From Ficedula albicollis (taxonomy: Eukaryota > Chordata > Aves > Passeriformes > Muscicapidae), in contig NC_021677.1 in assembly GCF_000247815.1 (NCBI RefSeq), positions 62,126,706 through 62,190,705 on the forward strand: a stretch of DNA of 64,000 nucleotides, written 5' to 3'. Both the position numbers and the translations under genes were made by a program. Below, piece after piece: positions 1-11,700 of the stretch. Below the pieces are notes generated by a model. That model had not been told where the DNA came from, made no database searches, and worked only from the letters and a program-made list of their open reading frames with translations. Each line of letters opens with the position of its first letter. Positions within the stretch are counted from its first letter, which is position 1.

Positions 1-673
1 GGGTCATCCCTCGCTGCGGTCAGTGCTGCTCGGGGCGCTGCTCCGCAGATCTCCTGGGGTCATCCCTCGCTGCGGTCAGCGCCGCTCGGGGTGGAGCGGC
101 AGGAAAGGCCTGTGCGGGGTTTTGCGGAGGTGTTTGTCTCGGCGTTGCCCAGCGTTCGGGGAGCAAAGGCGAAAACGCCTGTGAGGGTTCAGGTTTCGTG
201 CGTGGCATCAGGAGGGCGGGGAGAGCATCAGGGAGCAATTATCAGGGGACACGGGGGTGCCACAAGGGGAGGGCGAGGACAGGGGACAGAACAGGGGTTG
301 CGTTCCCTAGTTGGGAATTCCTTTGGGGGTCTCCACAATCCCCAAATAAGCAAAGCAGCCCGTAGTTAGAAAGGTCATTTATTACAAAGCACATCAGTCT
401 CAACAGCACCCAGACAATGGCAAAAGCAATGGCAACAAAGCAGAAGGGCAAAAGGCAAGTGGCTGAAAGCCACAACGGCTAAAAGCAACAGCTCTCCCAA
501 AAACATAGTCTTATCGAGGATTTTTCTAACAAGCTGAGATGCAAACTCAGACCACCACTCCTTAAGCTGTTCGAATTCCAGTTTCTCAGCACACCAGGTT
601 ACGTGTAACAAACACTACGCAGATGTTGCCGTAGAAAGGTTACGGAGCAGCGAGAAAAAACAGCAACAAGACA

Positions 674-941
674 CTCGCTTGGTGCAGGAAAGAGCAAGAA
701 AGAGCAATTTATTGAAGGAAGCCATTGCCTTAAATAAGGCAGTTAGTGCAAAACAAAATACAGGCAGATCATTGGTCAGAGAAGGAGACACCTCTTCTCC
801 CTGGCTTCTCGCTTGGTGCAAGAAAGAGCAAGAAAGAGCAATTTATTGAAGGAAGCCATTGCCTTAAATAAGGCAGTTAGTGCAAAACAAAATACAGGCA
901 GATCATTGGTCAGAGAAGGAGACACCTCTTCTCCCTGGCTT
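674..941. repeat. 134-bp tandem duplication
   Basis: Two nearly identical copies, 674-807 and 808-941, start with CTCGCTTGGTGCA and end with CTCCCTGGCTT. I saw one A/G difference. Each contains AGCAATTTATTGAAGG, which on the minus strand reads as an AATAAA signal, a pattern common in LTR R/U5 regions. Confidence 0.85.
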
Positions 942-1377
942 TCCCATGGACCTTGCAGGTGTTTATCTCTGTTAGGATTTTTTTTCTCTTGTGTTTACAG
1001 TATAGAAAGAGTCTCTAGCCTGGGAAAAATCCTGGCTAGAGCTAAGAAAGTTTCACAATGTGCAAAAGGCCTGGCTAAAATGTGCCTAGGCCTTCAGCAG
1101 TGTCCACACACATAGAATCTGTCTTGTTCTAAGGAATGTCAGCAATATTCTTACTAGAGCTCTGTTTTGTCTAAGCACTGTCTACAACCGTGGTTCTAGA
1201 GCCTCCACTGCAGATACCAGGATGTGTCAACCTTCCTTAGAACACTCACTGCTACTGTGGCATTTGAAACCTTTCACTCACTGAAAGCATTAGAGCTCAC
1301 CCTAAAACTTATTCAATCCCTGCACTCTGATTTCTCTCTGGAGAATTCAGAGAGACCCCGACTCACTGACTCCAACA

Positions 1378-1545
1378 AAATCCCACAGGGGCTTTTGTCA
1401 TGGGGCTTTGCAAGGTGCAGAAATCCCACAGGGGTTTTTGCCATGGGATGTAAAATGCAGAAATCCCACATGGGTTTTGTCATGGGGCTTTGCAAGGTGC
1501 AGAAATCCCACAGGGGTTTTGCCAGGGGGCTTTGCAAGATGCACA
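1378..1545. repeat. About 42-bp tandem repeat, 4 copies
   Basis: Units start with AAATCCCACA near 1378, 1421, 1461 and 1503 and share GGGCTTTGCAAGGTGCAG. Spacing is 40-43 bp with small internal differences. Confidence 0.8.
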
Positions 1546-1683
1546 GCTTGAACCCTGCCCTGTTGGGAAATGAAAGTTTAATAAGAAGCTTTTATAGATG
1601 TATGATCAACATCAACAGAACAGGCAATTTGGGAATACAACATCATAAAGTCACCCCCAAGACAAATAGAAAGGTTTTTGAAT

Positions 1684-2374
1684 GTAGAATTTGAAGAAAT
1701 AATAGAAATGATAGTAAGTTTTGATATAGAATTGTTGAGCTAGTTTTATTAGATAGCTAAGAAGTTAAAGGGCAAAATGAGTTGAAAGGGGTTTTTATGA
1801 TTTAGGGTAAAGGATAAATTTATTTCAAACAAAAGATGTTTCTATTAAGCAAAAAGATTTTTATGAGTAAACAGGAAAACCAATGTTGCAAGTAGAAAAA
1901 AAAATCTCAACATTTTCTACTGCAAGAAAACTGAAAAACAACCTTTAGCTTAAACTGTAACATACTAACTTTTTGTAATTAAAAAAACAGTAACATAAAT
2001 ATGGTAATGTTAATAGTTTTAATAAGCTATAAGTAATAGTAAAAGTATTGGTCAGTTGTTATGTAATATGATATTTTGTAAAGAAAAGTATATAAAATAT
2101 TGTAACTAGAACGAGAATGAGCTTTAAACAAACCTACAGCTGATGCTGACCACTGTGGGCTTAACTCTTGTTACCCATGACCTGTAAATTACTGAATCAT
2201 CTGAACACAACAAACCCCAAAATTACTGAATAATCTGAACACAGTAAACCGACCCCAAAATTACTGAATCATCTGAACACAACAAACCCCCAGATTACTG
2301 AATAATCTGAATACAACAAACAGAATTTTTGGAGAATTTGGAGCCCCGCATCCCTCGTTTCAACTCTTACACTG
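1684..2374 (+). mobile_element. Putative LTR-like sequence
   Basis: An AT-rich block begins with TGTAGAATTTG and ends with CAACTCTTACA, so it has TG...CA ends. A TATAAAAT box lies at 2091-2098, followed by four about 35-bp direct repeats. This resembles a U3-R-U5 layout of an avian endogenous retrovirus LTR in plus orientation. No target-site duplication and no gag, pol or env reading frame is visible, so the call and its ends are tentative. Confidence 0.3.
2186..2323. repeat. About 35-bp repeat, 4 copies
   Basis: Four copies of a unit built on ATTACTGAATCATCTGAACA, the second and fourth having AATAATCTGA. They lie just downstream of a TATA box. Confidence 0.8.
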
Positions 2375-2735
2375 CCCATCCTGTAGGAGGGATTGGCTCT
2401 GCTCCCCAGCTCTCCTTTTTATTTACTAATTCAAGATTTGGCTAAAAGGGCTGGTTCAGTATCAGGATGTAGGTTATTTTGGAAAGCTGTGCCCCCAGGG
2501 TGCTGTTGGGATACAAAATGTGCTCCTCCTCAGACTCGCCCTCCTCGAGGAGCCGCAGTTTGGGTCATAAACATGTTTGGTATTGTTCCGCTTTGCTTGG
2601 AGAGGTTTTTTTCTTAATCGAATTAAGATGGTTCAGGCACTGATAAGGGGAAAACCAGGCCTTGCTCCTGGCAAGAAGCAGGATAATCTCCCACCACTCC
2701 TTACTGCGTGTCCTGTTTGTGCATTATTTCCCAAG

Positions 2736-2893
2736 CAACCTTTACTGGACGGACTGGAATCGTGAAGCTCCCAAAATCGAAACTTCCACTGTCAACGGAG
2801 ACAACAGGAGGGTTCTGGTGCACACAGACATTGGTTTGCCCAATGGCCTGACTTTTGACCCCTTCTCCAAGCTGCTGTGCTGGGCAGATGCAG
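2736..2893 (+). CDS. NID2: NID2 exon: YWTD propeller blade
   Basis: The acceptor is ...TTTCCCAAG before 2736 and the donor GTAATG follows 2893. It encodes a propeller blade with [15 protein letters not shown] followed by [17 protein letters not shown]. It starts with the last base of a Gly codon and ends with the first base of another. Confidence 0.95.
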
Positions 2894-4388
2894 GTAATGT
2901 CCCCAAGGATGGATCAGGGAATGAATGTCACACTGAGCCTCGAGGGAAAATCCTGGATGTCTTCAGCCCAGTGCTACCTATGAGCTCCAAAGCTGTGCCA
3001 GCCGAGGTTTGGATTGGATTTTAGGAAATATTTCTTCATGGAAAATGGAGATGCTCAGGGCAGTGGTGGAGTCCTTGTCCCTGGAGGGATTTAAAAGCCG
3101 TGTGGATGTGGCACCTGGGGACATGGAGCAGTGGTGGCCTTGGCAGTGCTGGGGGAATGGTTGGATTTGGTGTAAGGGAGTTTTTCCAACTTGAATTTTA
3201 TGATCCTACATCTTTAGGCTGGAAAGCCGTCTCAAAATGTAATAAATCAGGAAAAGGCTCTTCCCCCAGAGGGTGCCCAGGGAACGGTGACATCCCCAGA
3301 GCTCCAGGAGTGTTTGCACAGCGCTGCCAGGGATGCACAGAGTGGGATTCTCGGGGTATCTGTGATCCTTGCAAGTGTGCGAAACACAAAGAACATATTT
3401 GGTGTGGCATTTCCAGCGGGCTGGGGAATATTTTGTGTTGGAACAGGCACCAAGCACCTGGAGTGCACATTCCCGGACGGCAGCGGCCGGCGCGTCATCC
3501 AGAGCAACCTCAACTACCCCTTCAGCATCGTCAGCTACGCCAACCACTTCTACCACACGGACTGGAGACGGTGAGCAGGGCAAAATCCACCCCCTGCACG
3601 GCTGGGAATGCTCAGCTGCCCTCCCTGAGAGCAGCCCCAAATCCTGGAGAGCCCAGAGCTCTCCTGAGCGGGGCTTCGGCAACACCTGCTCGTAAATCTC
3701 AGCACGGAGGAGTTGTTTAGACACAAGCTCGGCTCCCTGGGGGGGACAAAAAAGTTTGGGTTTTTTTTTTTTTTTTTTTTTTAACTAAACTTGGCTCAGT
3801 CTCTGGATCTAGATTAGGTCCAAGGAAAGATCCTGTCCTCAGCTGTTCCCTTTGCCTCGGCGTCAGGAACTGGCCTCTCTTCCTGCTCCAGCTGGAAGCT
3901 CTCACAACTCCCATCCAGTCTTAGGTTACAACAAACACTTAAGAGCTTGCCACGCTTGGAGGAGACTCTCAGGGAGATAATCTCTCCTTGGAAGGCTTTT
4001 TTCTCTGGCTGCATCAGCAGAGAGAAATGCACTGACTGAGCTGGAGGAGGATTTACAGGGCAGATTTCATTCCACTTGTCCTGCAGGTGTTCAGACCAAG
4101 TTTATCAGCTTAAACATAAGTAGGGGAAAAACTCCGTTTCATAGGTGAATAAAACACTTCCTCCTTTTTCCACCAGGGATGGGGTGATAGCTGTAAATAA
4201 AGAAACAGGCTCCTTCACTGATGAGTATCTTCCAGAGCAGCGATCCCACCTCTATGGAATCACAGCAGTGTATCCCTACTGCCCTGGAGGTAAAACCCAC
4301 CCAAACCCCAGCCCCTGGGGAATGCTGATGGCTGCTGCCTGCCTGGCACGCTAAAAATCTCCATTTTCTCCCCACAGCCAGGAAATAG
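2736..4388 (+). CDS. NID2: Nidogen-2, C-terminal four coding exons
   Basis: The last 134 residues of nidogen-2, a secreted basement-membrane glycoprotein that links laminin and collagen IV networks. Exons 2736-2893, 3447-3570, 4177-4289 and 4378-4388 join in frame (406 nt, starting with the third base of a split codon) to a TAG at 4386-4388. All junctions are AG/GT. The first exon holds the YWTD motif (NLYWTDW) and the [20 protein letters not shown] stretch of the LDL-receptor class B propeller. The next holds [13 protein letters not shown] and HFYHTDWRR, and the third [20 protein letters not shown]. The ending CPGARK resembles the short CPTGRK tail I recall for human NID2, whereas NID1 continues into an extra EGF module, so NID2 is chosen. 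Earlier exons lie left of the window. Confidence 0.95.
3005..3211 (+). mobile_element. CR1 LINE 3' tail
   Basis: Typical avian CR1 end in a NID2 intron: GGAGGGATTTAAAAGCCGTG, GTGGATGTGGCACCTGGGGA, then TTTTTCCAACTTGAATTTTA and an ATGATCCTA-type end. Confidence 0.85.
3447..3570 (+). CDS. NID2: NID2 exon: propeller, HTDWRR
   Basis: The acceptor is GAACAG and the donor GTGAGC. It encodes [19 protein letters not shown], then [18 protein letters not shown]. The next exon supplies the last base of the second Arg codon. Confidence 0.95.
4177..4289 (+). CDS. NID2: NID2 penultimate coding exon
   Basis: The acceptor is TTTCCACCAG, with a good pyrimidine tract, and the donor is GTAAAA. It encodes [20 protein letters not shown] followed by [17 protein letters not shown]. 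Confidence 0.95.
4378..4388 (+). CDS. NID2: NID2 terminal coding exon
   Basis: Only 11 coding nt follow the acceptor CTCCCCACAG. They complete an Ala codon and encode Arg-Lys-stop (TAG). Confidence 0.9.
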
Positions 4389-4601
4389 GAACTCCATTTT
4401 CAAGGAAACAACCGTCTTTGCACCCAGAGGAGTTTCAGACCCAGAGAACTGTCGCTGCATACAAGGGGGGAAAAGTCCCTCACCGAGGCCAATGAAGTGC
4501 CCTGCTTTCCTGCAAAAGATTTTCAAGTATTTTTTTGTAGTTATACCTCAAGACTTTACTACTGTATTTTTTTACCAAGTGGAAAATGTTGAGATATCAC
4601 C

Positions 4602-4664
<63 letters not shown>

Positions 4665-4667
4665 AGG

Positions 4668-4708
<41 letters not shown>
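4602..4708. repeat. Poly-A / poly-C / poly-A block
   Basis: 29 A, then 34 C, AGG, then 41 A inside the NID2 3' UTR. The C run is of the same kind as the larger artefactual runs in this window. The A runs may be a real oligo-A tract of uncertain length. Confidence 0.9.
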
Positions 4709-4712
<4 letters not shown>

Positions 4713-5212
4713 TGGGAAGCTCAAGCCATGACTCGAATTCTTGCTCATGCAAGATTTAAAATGTAGTTTTTTTTGGTTTTTTTACTCCAGTGTTGTATTT
4801 TATTGGAAGAAGAATGGATTCATTTTTCATAGTTTTGACAATCTGACCAAGAGGTCCTTTTATCCACAAAAAATTAAGTGCCTATGGGAAGCTGTGGATG
4901 CAGTAAATTACTGGGTCTAAATAACAAACAGCCCTGAAGACAGAGACTATGTGTGCTCCAAAATCCTGCAGAACAGGGATGGGATGTGCCAAAGGCATTG
5001 AAGATTTTCCAGAGGATGATTCTGTGTTTTCACCACTGCCTCCATGCATGTCTTTTAGTATTTATATTAGAAGAATATGCTAGAATTGATCTGTTCATGC
5101 TTGTTGGGTCTTCCAAGTGCCTTCCTAGACCTACCCAGTGTAAACCAATACATGTTCAGAAATACCAGTTACCTTGTAATGCTTCACTTTTTCTAGGTTA
5201 CTTCAATAATTG

Positions 5213-5218
5213 AATAAA
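5213..5218 (+). terminator. NID2: NID2 poly(A) signal
   Basis: AATAAA in ATTGAATAAAAGAGG, 825 bp after the NID2 stop. It is the first canonical plus-strand signal after the coding region. Confidence 0.75.
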
Positions 5219-5313
5219 AGAGGTTGGTTTAAGTTTCCCTTTGGATTCAGTTTTTCACTGTTTCTGTTGTAGGGGAATAATATTTCAGCACGGGGAAGCA
5301 GCAAGCAAGCCAG

Positions 5314-5431
5314 GAGCAAGCTGCTCCTCAGGAAAAGAAGATTTTATATAACATTCCCCTCACGGTGAAAGGGAGCAAGCTGCTCCTCAGGAAAAGAAGA
5401 TTTTATGTAACATTCCCCTCAAGGTGAAAAA
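5314..5431. repeat. 59-bp tandem duplication between NID2 and RTRAF ends
   Basis: Two copies starting GAGCAAGCTGCTCCTCAGGA at 5314 and 5373, differing at a few bases. They sit in the 290-bp gap between the two convergent poly(A) signals. Confidence 0.8.
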
Positions 5432-5509
5432 GAGACACACAGACACAAAAAGTCCTATTTAGCAACTCAAGAGCTCACCAGAACAATTTGTCTGTTTCCC
5501 TCAATTTCA

Positions 5510-5515
5510 TTTATT
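5510..5515 (-). terminator. RTRAF: RTRAF poly(A) signal
   Basis: TTTATT on the plus strand, so AATAAA on the minus strand, about 165 bp past the RTRAF stop. It implies a short 3' UTR. Confidence 0.75.
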
Positions 5516-5677
5516 TAAAGAAAAAAAACCTTGTAATTCATCAGAAGTCAGGATTCAATTTCCTGTTTTCTTTCCAAACAGGCACATTAATCCCGTTTCC
5601 AAGTGCATGCCGCGGTGGGAGCTGTGAATTCCTAATTGCACTAAGCACACACACAGGCCTCAAAAGCTTTTCTCCCT

Positions 5678-5832
5678 TCATCTGCCCACTTTGCCCAGTC
5701 TGTGGTCAGTTTTGGGGTCAGCAATGATGGCCTGGACAGCCACGATGGCTTCATTGATTTTGGTCTGCAGCTCCCGGAGCTCCTCGATGTGCAGCAGGCG
5801 CAGGATTTGGGCAGCTTCGTTGATAACAGCAT
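5678..5832 (-). CDS. RTRAF: RTRAF exon 8 (stop)
   Basis: Residues 194-244 and TGA. Encodes DAVINEAAQILRLLHIEELR and ends AIIADPKTDHRLGKVGR. The acceptor is CCTCCCCAG. Confidence 0.98.
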
Positions 5833-7815
5833 CTGGGGAGGGGCACAGAGAGGAGCTGCAATCAGCCATCATTTCATCCAACATTTGCAGCTCTGTCAGG
5901 GAAGTTTTAATGCTCTGCATGTTGTTCCTGGTGGTGGTTTCAAAAAACCAACAAAAACCAATTTTTCCTGCTGCGTCCAAACCTTCCCCAGCATCCTGCA
6001 GCCCTGGGTCAGGGAATGAGGGAATCACAGGCTGCAAGATCATCTCATTCCAACCTCCCACTCCAGTGCTGCTGTGAAACACTCCAAGCAGTGATTTAAG
6101 TGATTTAAGCCAGCCTCAGGTCTGTTCCTGATCAATAATCCATCCAACCTGAGCTGCCTCGGTGGGATTTTAGGAAAAAGGAGGCAGCTGAAATCCATGG
6201 AAGCAGCACAGCTGTCCTCTGCTGGTAGCAGCAGGATTTACAAACAGCAGGATGCATTCCTTGGGCTGCCATTAAAAGCTGTTATTTAAACAGATTCCAA
6301 ACAGCTTGGATTGAGGCTTTGCTGTTCCAAACCCAAAATGCTCAGGAGTGCTCATAAATAACCAGCTGGGAGGGAGGAATTCTTTCCACTCCAGGGTTTT
6401 TTTACTGTCCTCATCAGCTCTGGATCTGACAGTAATAACTCTGTCAAAGGCAAACATTCCCATTTAAAAGTCACATTAGGAGCAGTGCTCACCTCCCGTG
6501 TCAAATCCAAGAATGTGCTTTTCCAGAGCAACAGGCAGACCCTGGAAAGGAAAAAAAAAAAAAGTTTAAAATGTCATTTTAGATGTTTGGTAAATAAAAT
6601 CAAGTACTACAGCAGGTAACTGGAGGAGAAAATAAGAGTTTTGCTTAGACAGAGAAGTGTGAAAAGTTTGAAAAGTCACCGTGCTTGATCAAACAACTCC
6701 CTTTGTGTCCCAAAACACCAAAGCCAGAGTGTTATTAAAGAAAAACCTTCCTGCTTAAGAATCCCTCATTGGACACACAGAGCCTGCATTCAATCCTTAA
6801 AAGGCCAACAGCAGGACTGGGAGCCATCACCCAATCCAGCAGCTTCCCAGGAAAACAAAACTGGGCTTTCTTAGAAACTTCTGCCTTTCAACAGCTGCCA
6901 GCCCTTGAGCAGGGGCTGATTGCAAAGAGCTGCAAGAAATTCTCTGTAAATCAAGTTTTGCTGAGCTCACAACATCCCCAGAAGCGTCTGCTCAAGTGTT
7001 AAGCTTGGGAATAAAGGAAAATATTCCATTTTCTAAACATTTTCTCTATTAAAATGCTCCAGGGCAGAATTTATTAGTGGTCATTTCTAAGCATTGCTGT
7101 GTTTCCTTTGCCCTGAGCAGCTGCAGAGGAGTGGTTACACTAAATCATGACTCAGGGAGCTTCAACGTGCACTTAAATTAGATTTAAAATTAGATTTAAA
7201 TTCCCAGAATTCGTTTTTACTACCCTCAGTAAGTTTTTTCAACATTTGTCAAAAGCCTTGCATTTTGCACAACAAAAACATCAGAGTTCAATACCATTAA
7301 TTTCTGCAGGGATGGGGTTGTAAAGCTTTTAGACAGTGAAAATTTCCTTTAAAGGCTTTTATACAGATGGGGGAAAGAAAAAAAAAAGAATCTGAGTTGA
7401 TCAAAACACACATTAAACACAAACTGGTGGCTGCAACTCATTTGCAAAAAACGGGGTTTTTCCATGGAATTTATAGTAAAATCCAATCTTAAAAATCCAT
7501 CTCCACTGTTAAAACTGGTGATGAAAATGCCACTAAGGCCATTTCAGAAAGATTCCAGAAATATCAGACTTCCTACATGGATTTTTTTGTAAGAACTGAG
7601 GGTTGTACTCAAGGTTTCAAAGAGCTCCCTGCCAGCCTGGGGTGTTCTCAAGGAAAAATTGTCTTTTTTTGGTCTTTTTTTTTTTTTTTCCCTCCCAGTT
7701 CTTTGTGGATAAATTCCTTTTCCTCCCTTCTTCCCACCCTCCCTGAGTTTGATCCTTTTTGGGAATCTGCCTTTGGAATCCCCACAACAAGCTCATGATC
7801 CTTCAAACAGGGAAT

Positions 7816-7886
<71 letters not shown>

Positions 7887-8044
7887 CCCTTTTACATCAG
7901 GAACTACACAGAACTTAATTCCCAGCCTGATTCCCTGCAAATGTGATTTATGAACACTGCACAAAAATGTGGCCATTTACAAATCAGTCAAAATGTGAAA
8001 AATAAATCTAATTTTCCTTTTTTTTTTTTTTTTTTTTTTTTTTT

Positions 8045-8091
<47 letters not shown>

Positions 8092-8681
8092 TTTTTTTTT
8101 TTTTTTTTTTGTAATTCCTAACCTAGCCATCCTCTCTGCTTTGGTGATATTTTCCTTTTTTTCCCCCAGGAAGATGTTGATGGTCCCTCCTGGTACAAGA
8201 TTTTCCTGCTTCCAACCACTCCCTTTTCTCCACACCCCTTGGAATGTGGCATTCCTAAGGAAAATGCACTCTGAGATTATTTCACAGAGACATCTCAGCC
8301 CTGCTGATGCTCTGAAGATTTATCAGATATGAACAATTCCCTGGCAGGAAAAAAAACCCAATTCCCTGTTCCCCCAAGAAAATCCCATTTTGATGCCAGC
8401 TGTGCAGCTATGAAAACAACAACTAAAAGCTGCTTTTTATTAACATTACAGAACCCAAAATGAAGACAACAGGCTCAGCTGCTTTTTTTTTATTTTCCTG
8501 CTCTTTGAGCAGTTTGATGGATTTTCAAATCCAGAGCTTTGATTTATCCTTATAATGCTTCTGGAAATTGCAGGAACTCAGAGCACCTGTGATTCCCTCT
8601 TGGAAAACACCATCAGCAGAATGATCATAATAAATAAAATAAGAAATAAATAAATAAAGGATTGTTGTGAGCAGCTGCCAG

Positions 8682-8728
<47 letters not shown>

Positions 8729-11700
8729 ATTTGGGCTCTTTGAGCAGATCCAGCTGCTTTAGCAGGGATACTCATACACCTGCAGGGCAGGTGAGGTTGC
8801 CTTTCCCAGCTTTTCCCAGCTCTTTTAAATGCTGGAGAAATCTGGAATGATGAGGAAATCACAAATTCAAAACCCACAGTCATCCCCTGGAACATCTTCT
8901 CAACATTCAGCTCATGGTTAGCAAAGAATTCTGCAAAAATCTGAGTTGGAGAGCAGAAATTTCCTTCCCCACTCCTTTTTTTGGGGGGGAAGGGAGGAGG
9001 GAGGAGATGGATTTCCAACATCCCATTCCTTGAACACGCAGGAAGTGTCCACATGAAGCAAAACACTCCACACAAGGAATGTTTCAGCATCTTTATGCTA
9101 ATTCCAAAAAAAAAAAAAAAGCCAGGTTGTGCATTTCTCCACACACTACAGTCAGGATAATCCTCTGGAAAAGAACCCAGGGAAGAGCCATCCCATAATT
9201 TCTCACCCAGGTATATTTGTATTTAAATGGAACAAAAGCAGCTTTGTGTTCTGCTCCCCATAATCCCCCAGATCTGCTGCAATCAGGATGGTTGGGATAA
9301 ATGAACCTTCCACCATCCTCCTAAATGAAGTGCTGGAGCAGAACTGGTTTTGATTGAGATAACAGAAGTTTATCTGCATTAATTAACACGGAATAATTAA
9401 CCCTGGCCATGGGTACAAACCTCCTTGGACTGGCTGGCTTTGGCTATGGCATCCTGTGTCAGGCGCTCCTGAACCAGAATCCGAATTGCCTGGGAAAAAC
9501 ATGGAAAGGGAGCAGAAATTAATTCATATCTTGAGGAATTTATCAGTAATTCCAAGGGAGAAAGAGCCCAAATTATAACCTCAAACCCAGTTTTGTGAGA
9601 GTTTTTTTTTTTTTGGAAAACTCTTCCAGCCCTTAAACCTTTCCATTTAGGAATAATCTTGGTATGTAGGATCTCAAGGCAGCTTAACCAGAAGTGACAA
9701 GGACATTGATTTCACACCAATAATTGCTGCCACTCCTGGCACAGAAGCTGCAAAAAATGCAAAAAAATAGCCTGGAAAGCTTGGGATTTTTATCCTGGAG
9801 AAAAAGGAGGCTCAGGAGGGTGACAGGAGGGAGGAACCAGGTGGGGGTCAGGATTTCCTCACAGGGAACAAGAGGAAATGGCCTCAAGCTGGATTTCAGG
9901 GAAAATTTCTTCCTGGGAAAGGTGGACAGGCATTGGAAAGGGTTTCACAGTGGTGGAATCCCCATCTCTGGAGGGATTTCAGAGCTGTGTGGATGTGGCA
10001 CTTGGGGACACGTGGCACCGGTGGCATTGGCAGTGTTGAGCTCAATGATTTAAAAGTTTTTTTCAATCTTAACAAATCCATGATTCCAAAATTATCACAA
10101 CCCCAAAGCAGCAGCCACAATCTTATTTCCCTGAATTCTCACACCTTTAACTCTGCAGCAATGCAGCTCCTCTGGGAAGGAAATGGTGTTGGGAAGGAAA
10201 TGGTGCATTGGGAAGGAAATGGTGCATTGGGAAGGAAATGGTGCATTGGGAAGGAAATGGTGCATTGGGAAGGAAATGGTGCATTGGGAAGGAAATGGTG
10301 CATTGGGAAGGAAATGGTGCCTTGGGAAGGAAATGCTGCCTTGGGAAGGAAATGGTGCATTGGGAAGGAAATGGTGCCTTGGGAAGGAAATGCTGCCTTG
10401 GGAAGGAAATGGTGCATTGGGAAGGAAATGGTGCCTTGGGAAGGAAATGCTGCCTTGGGAAGGAAATGGTGCATTGGGAAGGAAATGGTGCCTTGGGAAG
10501 GAAATGCTGCCTTGGGAAGGAAATGGTGCATTGGGAAGGAAATGGTGCCTTGGGAAGGAAATGCTGCCTTGGGAAGGAAATGGTGCATTGGGAAGGAAAT
10601 GGTGCCTTGGGAAGGAAATGCTGCCTTGGGAAGGAAATGGTGCATTGGGAAGGAAATGGTGCCTTGGGAAGGAAATGCTGCCTTGGGAAGGAAATGGTGC
10701 ATTGGGAAGGAAATGGTGCCTTGGGAAGGAAATGCTGCCTTGGGAAGGAAATGGTGCATTGGGAAGGAAATGGTGCCTTGGGAAGGAAATGCTGCTTTGG
10801 GAAGGAAATGCTGCCTTGGGAAGGAAATGGTGCATTGGGAAGGAAATGGTGCCTTGGGAAGGAAATGCTGCTTTGGGAAGGAAATGCTGCCTTGGGAAGG
10901 AAATGGTGCATTGGGAAGGAAATGGTGCCTTGGGAAGGAAATGCTGCTTTGGGAAGGAAATGCTGCCTTGGGAAGGAAATGGTGCATTGGGAAGGAAATG
11001 GTGCCTTGGGAAGGAAATGCTGCTTTGGGAAGGAAATGCTGCCTTGGGAAGGAAATGGTGCATTGGGAAGGAAATGGTGCCTTGGGAAGGAAATGCTGCT
11101 TTGGGAAGGAAATGCTGCCTTGGGAAGGAAATGGTGCATTGGGAAGGAAATGGTGCCTTGGGAAGGAAATGCTGCTTTGGGAAGGAAATGCTGCCTTGGG
11201 AAGGAAATGGTGCATTGGGAAGGAAATGGTGCCTTGGGAAGGAAATGCTGCTTTGGGAAGGAAATGCCTTGGGAAAGAAATGCTGCATTGGGAAGGAAAT
11301 GCCTTGGGAAGGAAATGCTGCTGGCAGCAACTTTTAGGAGGTGCTGAACCACCTCCCATGTGCAGAGAAACCCAGAGCAAGGCATCCCAGGCAGGACTGG
11401 AAAAGACTGAGAGCAGAAAGGAATTAATTTTAGCCTTGGAGAACAAGAGCAGCCTTGACTTTGACAATCCTGGTGCTCATCTGTTTTTTCCCTGGCTCCA
11501 GCACATGGGGTGAAATCCTATCAGAGCTATCAGTTACTGATACCTACAGCTCCAAATGCCTCCAAAAATAACTGCAGCAATAGCAGGCAGGCAGATTTCC
11601 ACAGGAAAGAAGAACTGGCTCTGTCAAACACATTGCTCAGACTCTCCCTGATGAGCAGCCAAAAGTGACAGAAGCAGCTCTGTGCTTCTCCCCCAGGATT

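Larger units (their letters stand above)
1..2735. other. NID2 intron (5' part of window)
   Basis: No coding exon was recognised upstream of 2736. The stretch is AT-rich and repetitive. It holds a 56-bp-spaced duplication at 1-93, TTTATT motifs at about 370 and 710, a 134-bp tandem duplication, a 42-bp repeat and an LTR-like block with a TATA box. Because NID2 exons follow on the plus strand, this is read as the intron preceding the first NID2 exon of the window. Confidence 0.6.
4389..5240 (+). other. NID2: NID2 3' UTR
   Basis: Non-coding sequence from the TAG to the AATAAA at 5213-5218. It is interrupted by an A/C/A homopolymer block at 4602-4708 that is probably not genuine. Confidence 0.75.
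5833..9420 (-). other. RTRAF: RTRAF introns 6 and 7
   Basis: Intronic sequence around exon 7 (6493-6541) with no other gene seen. It holds A runs at 7821-7884 and 8692-8726 and a T/C/T homopolymer block at 8018-8110. Confidence 0.8.

Noticed and set aside
5691..6077. Plus-strand frames over RTRAF exon 8
   Set aside because: Antisense shadows of the conserved RTRAF coding sequence.
9933..11513. 526-residue repetitive protein (GRKWCIGKEM-type)
   Set aside because: The 19-bp repeat is open in many frames on both strands, equal in all; it lies in an RTRAF intron with no splice or start context.
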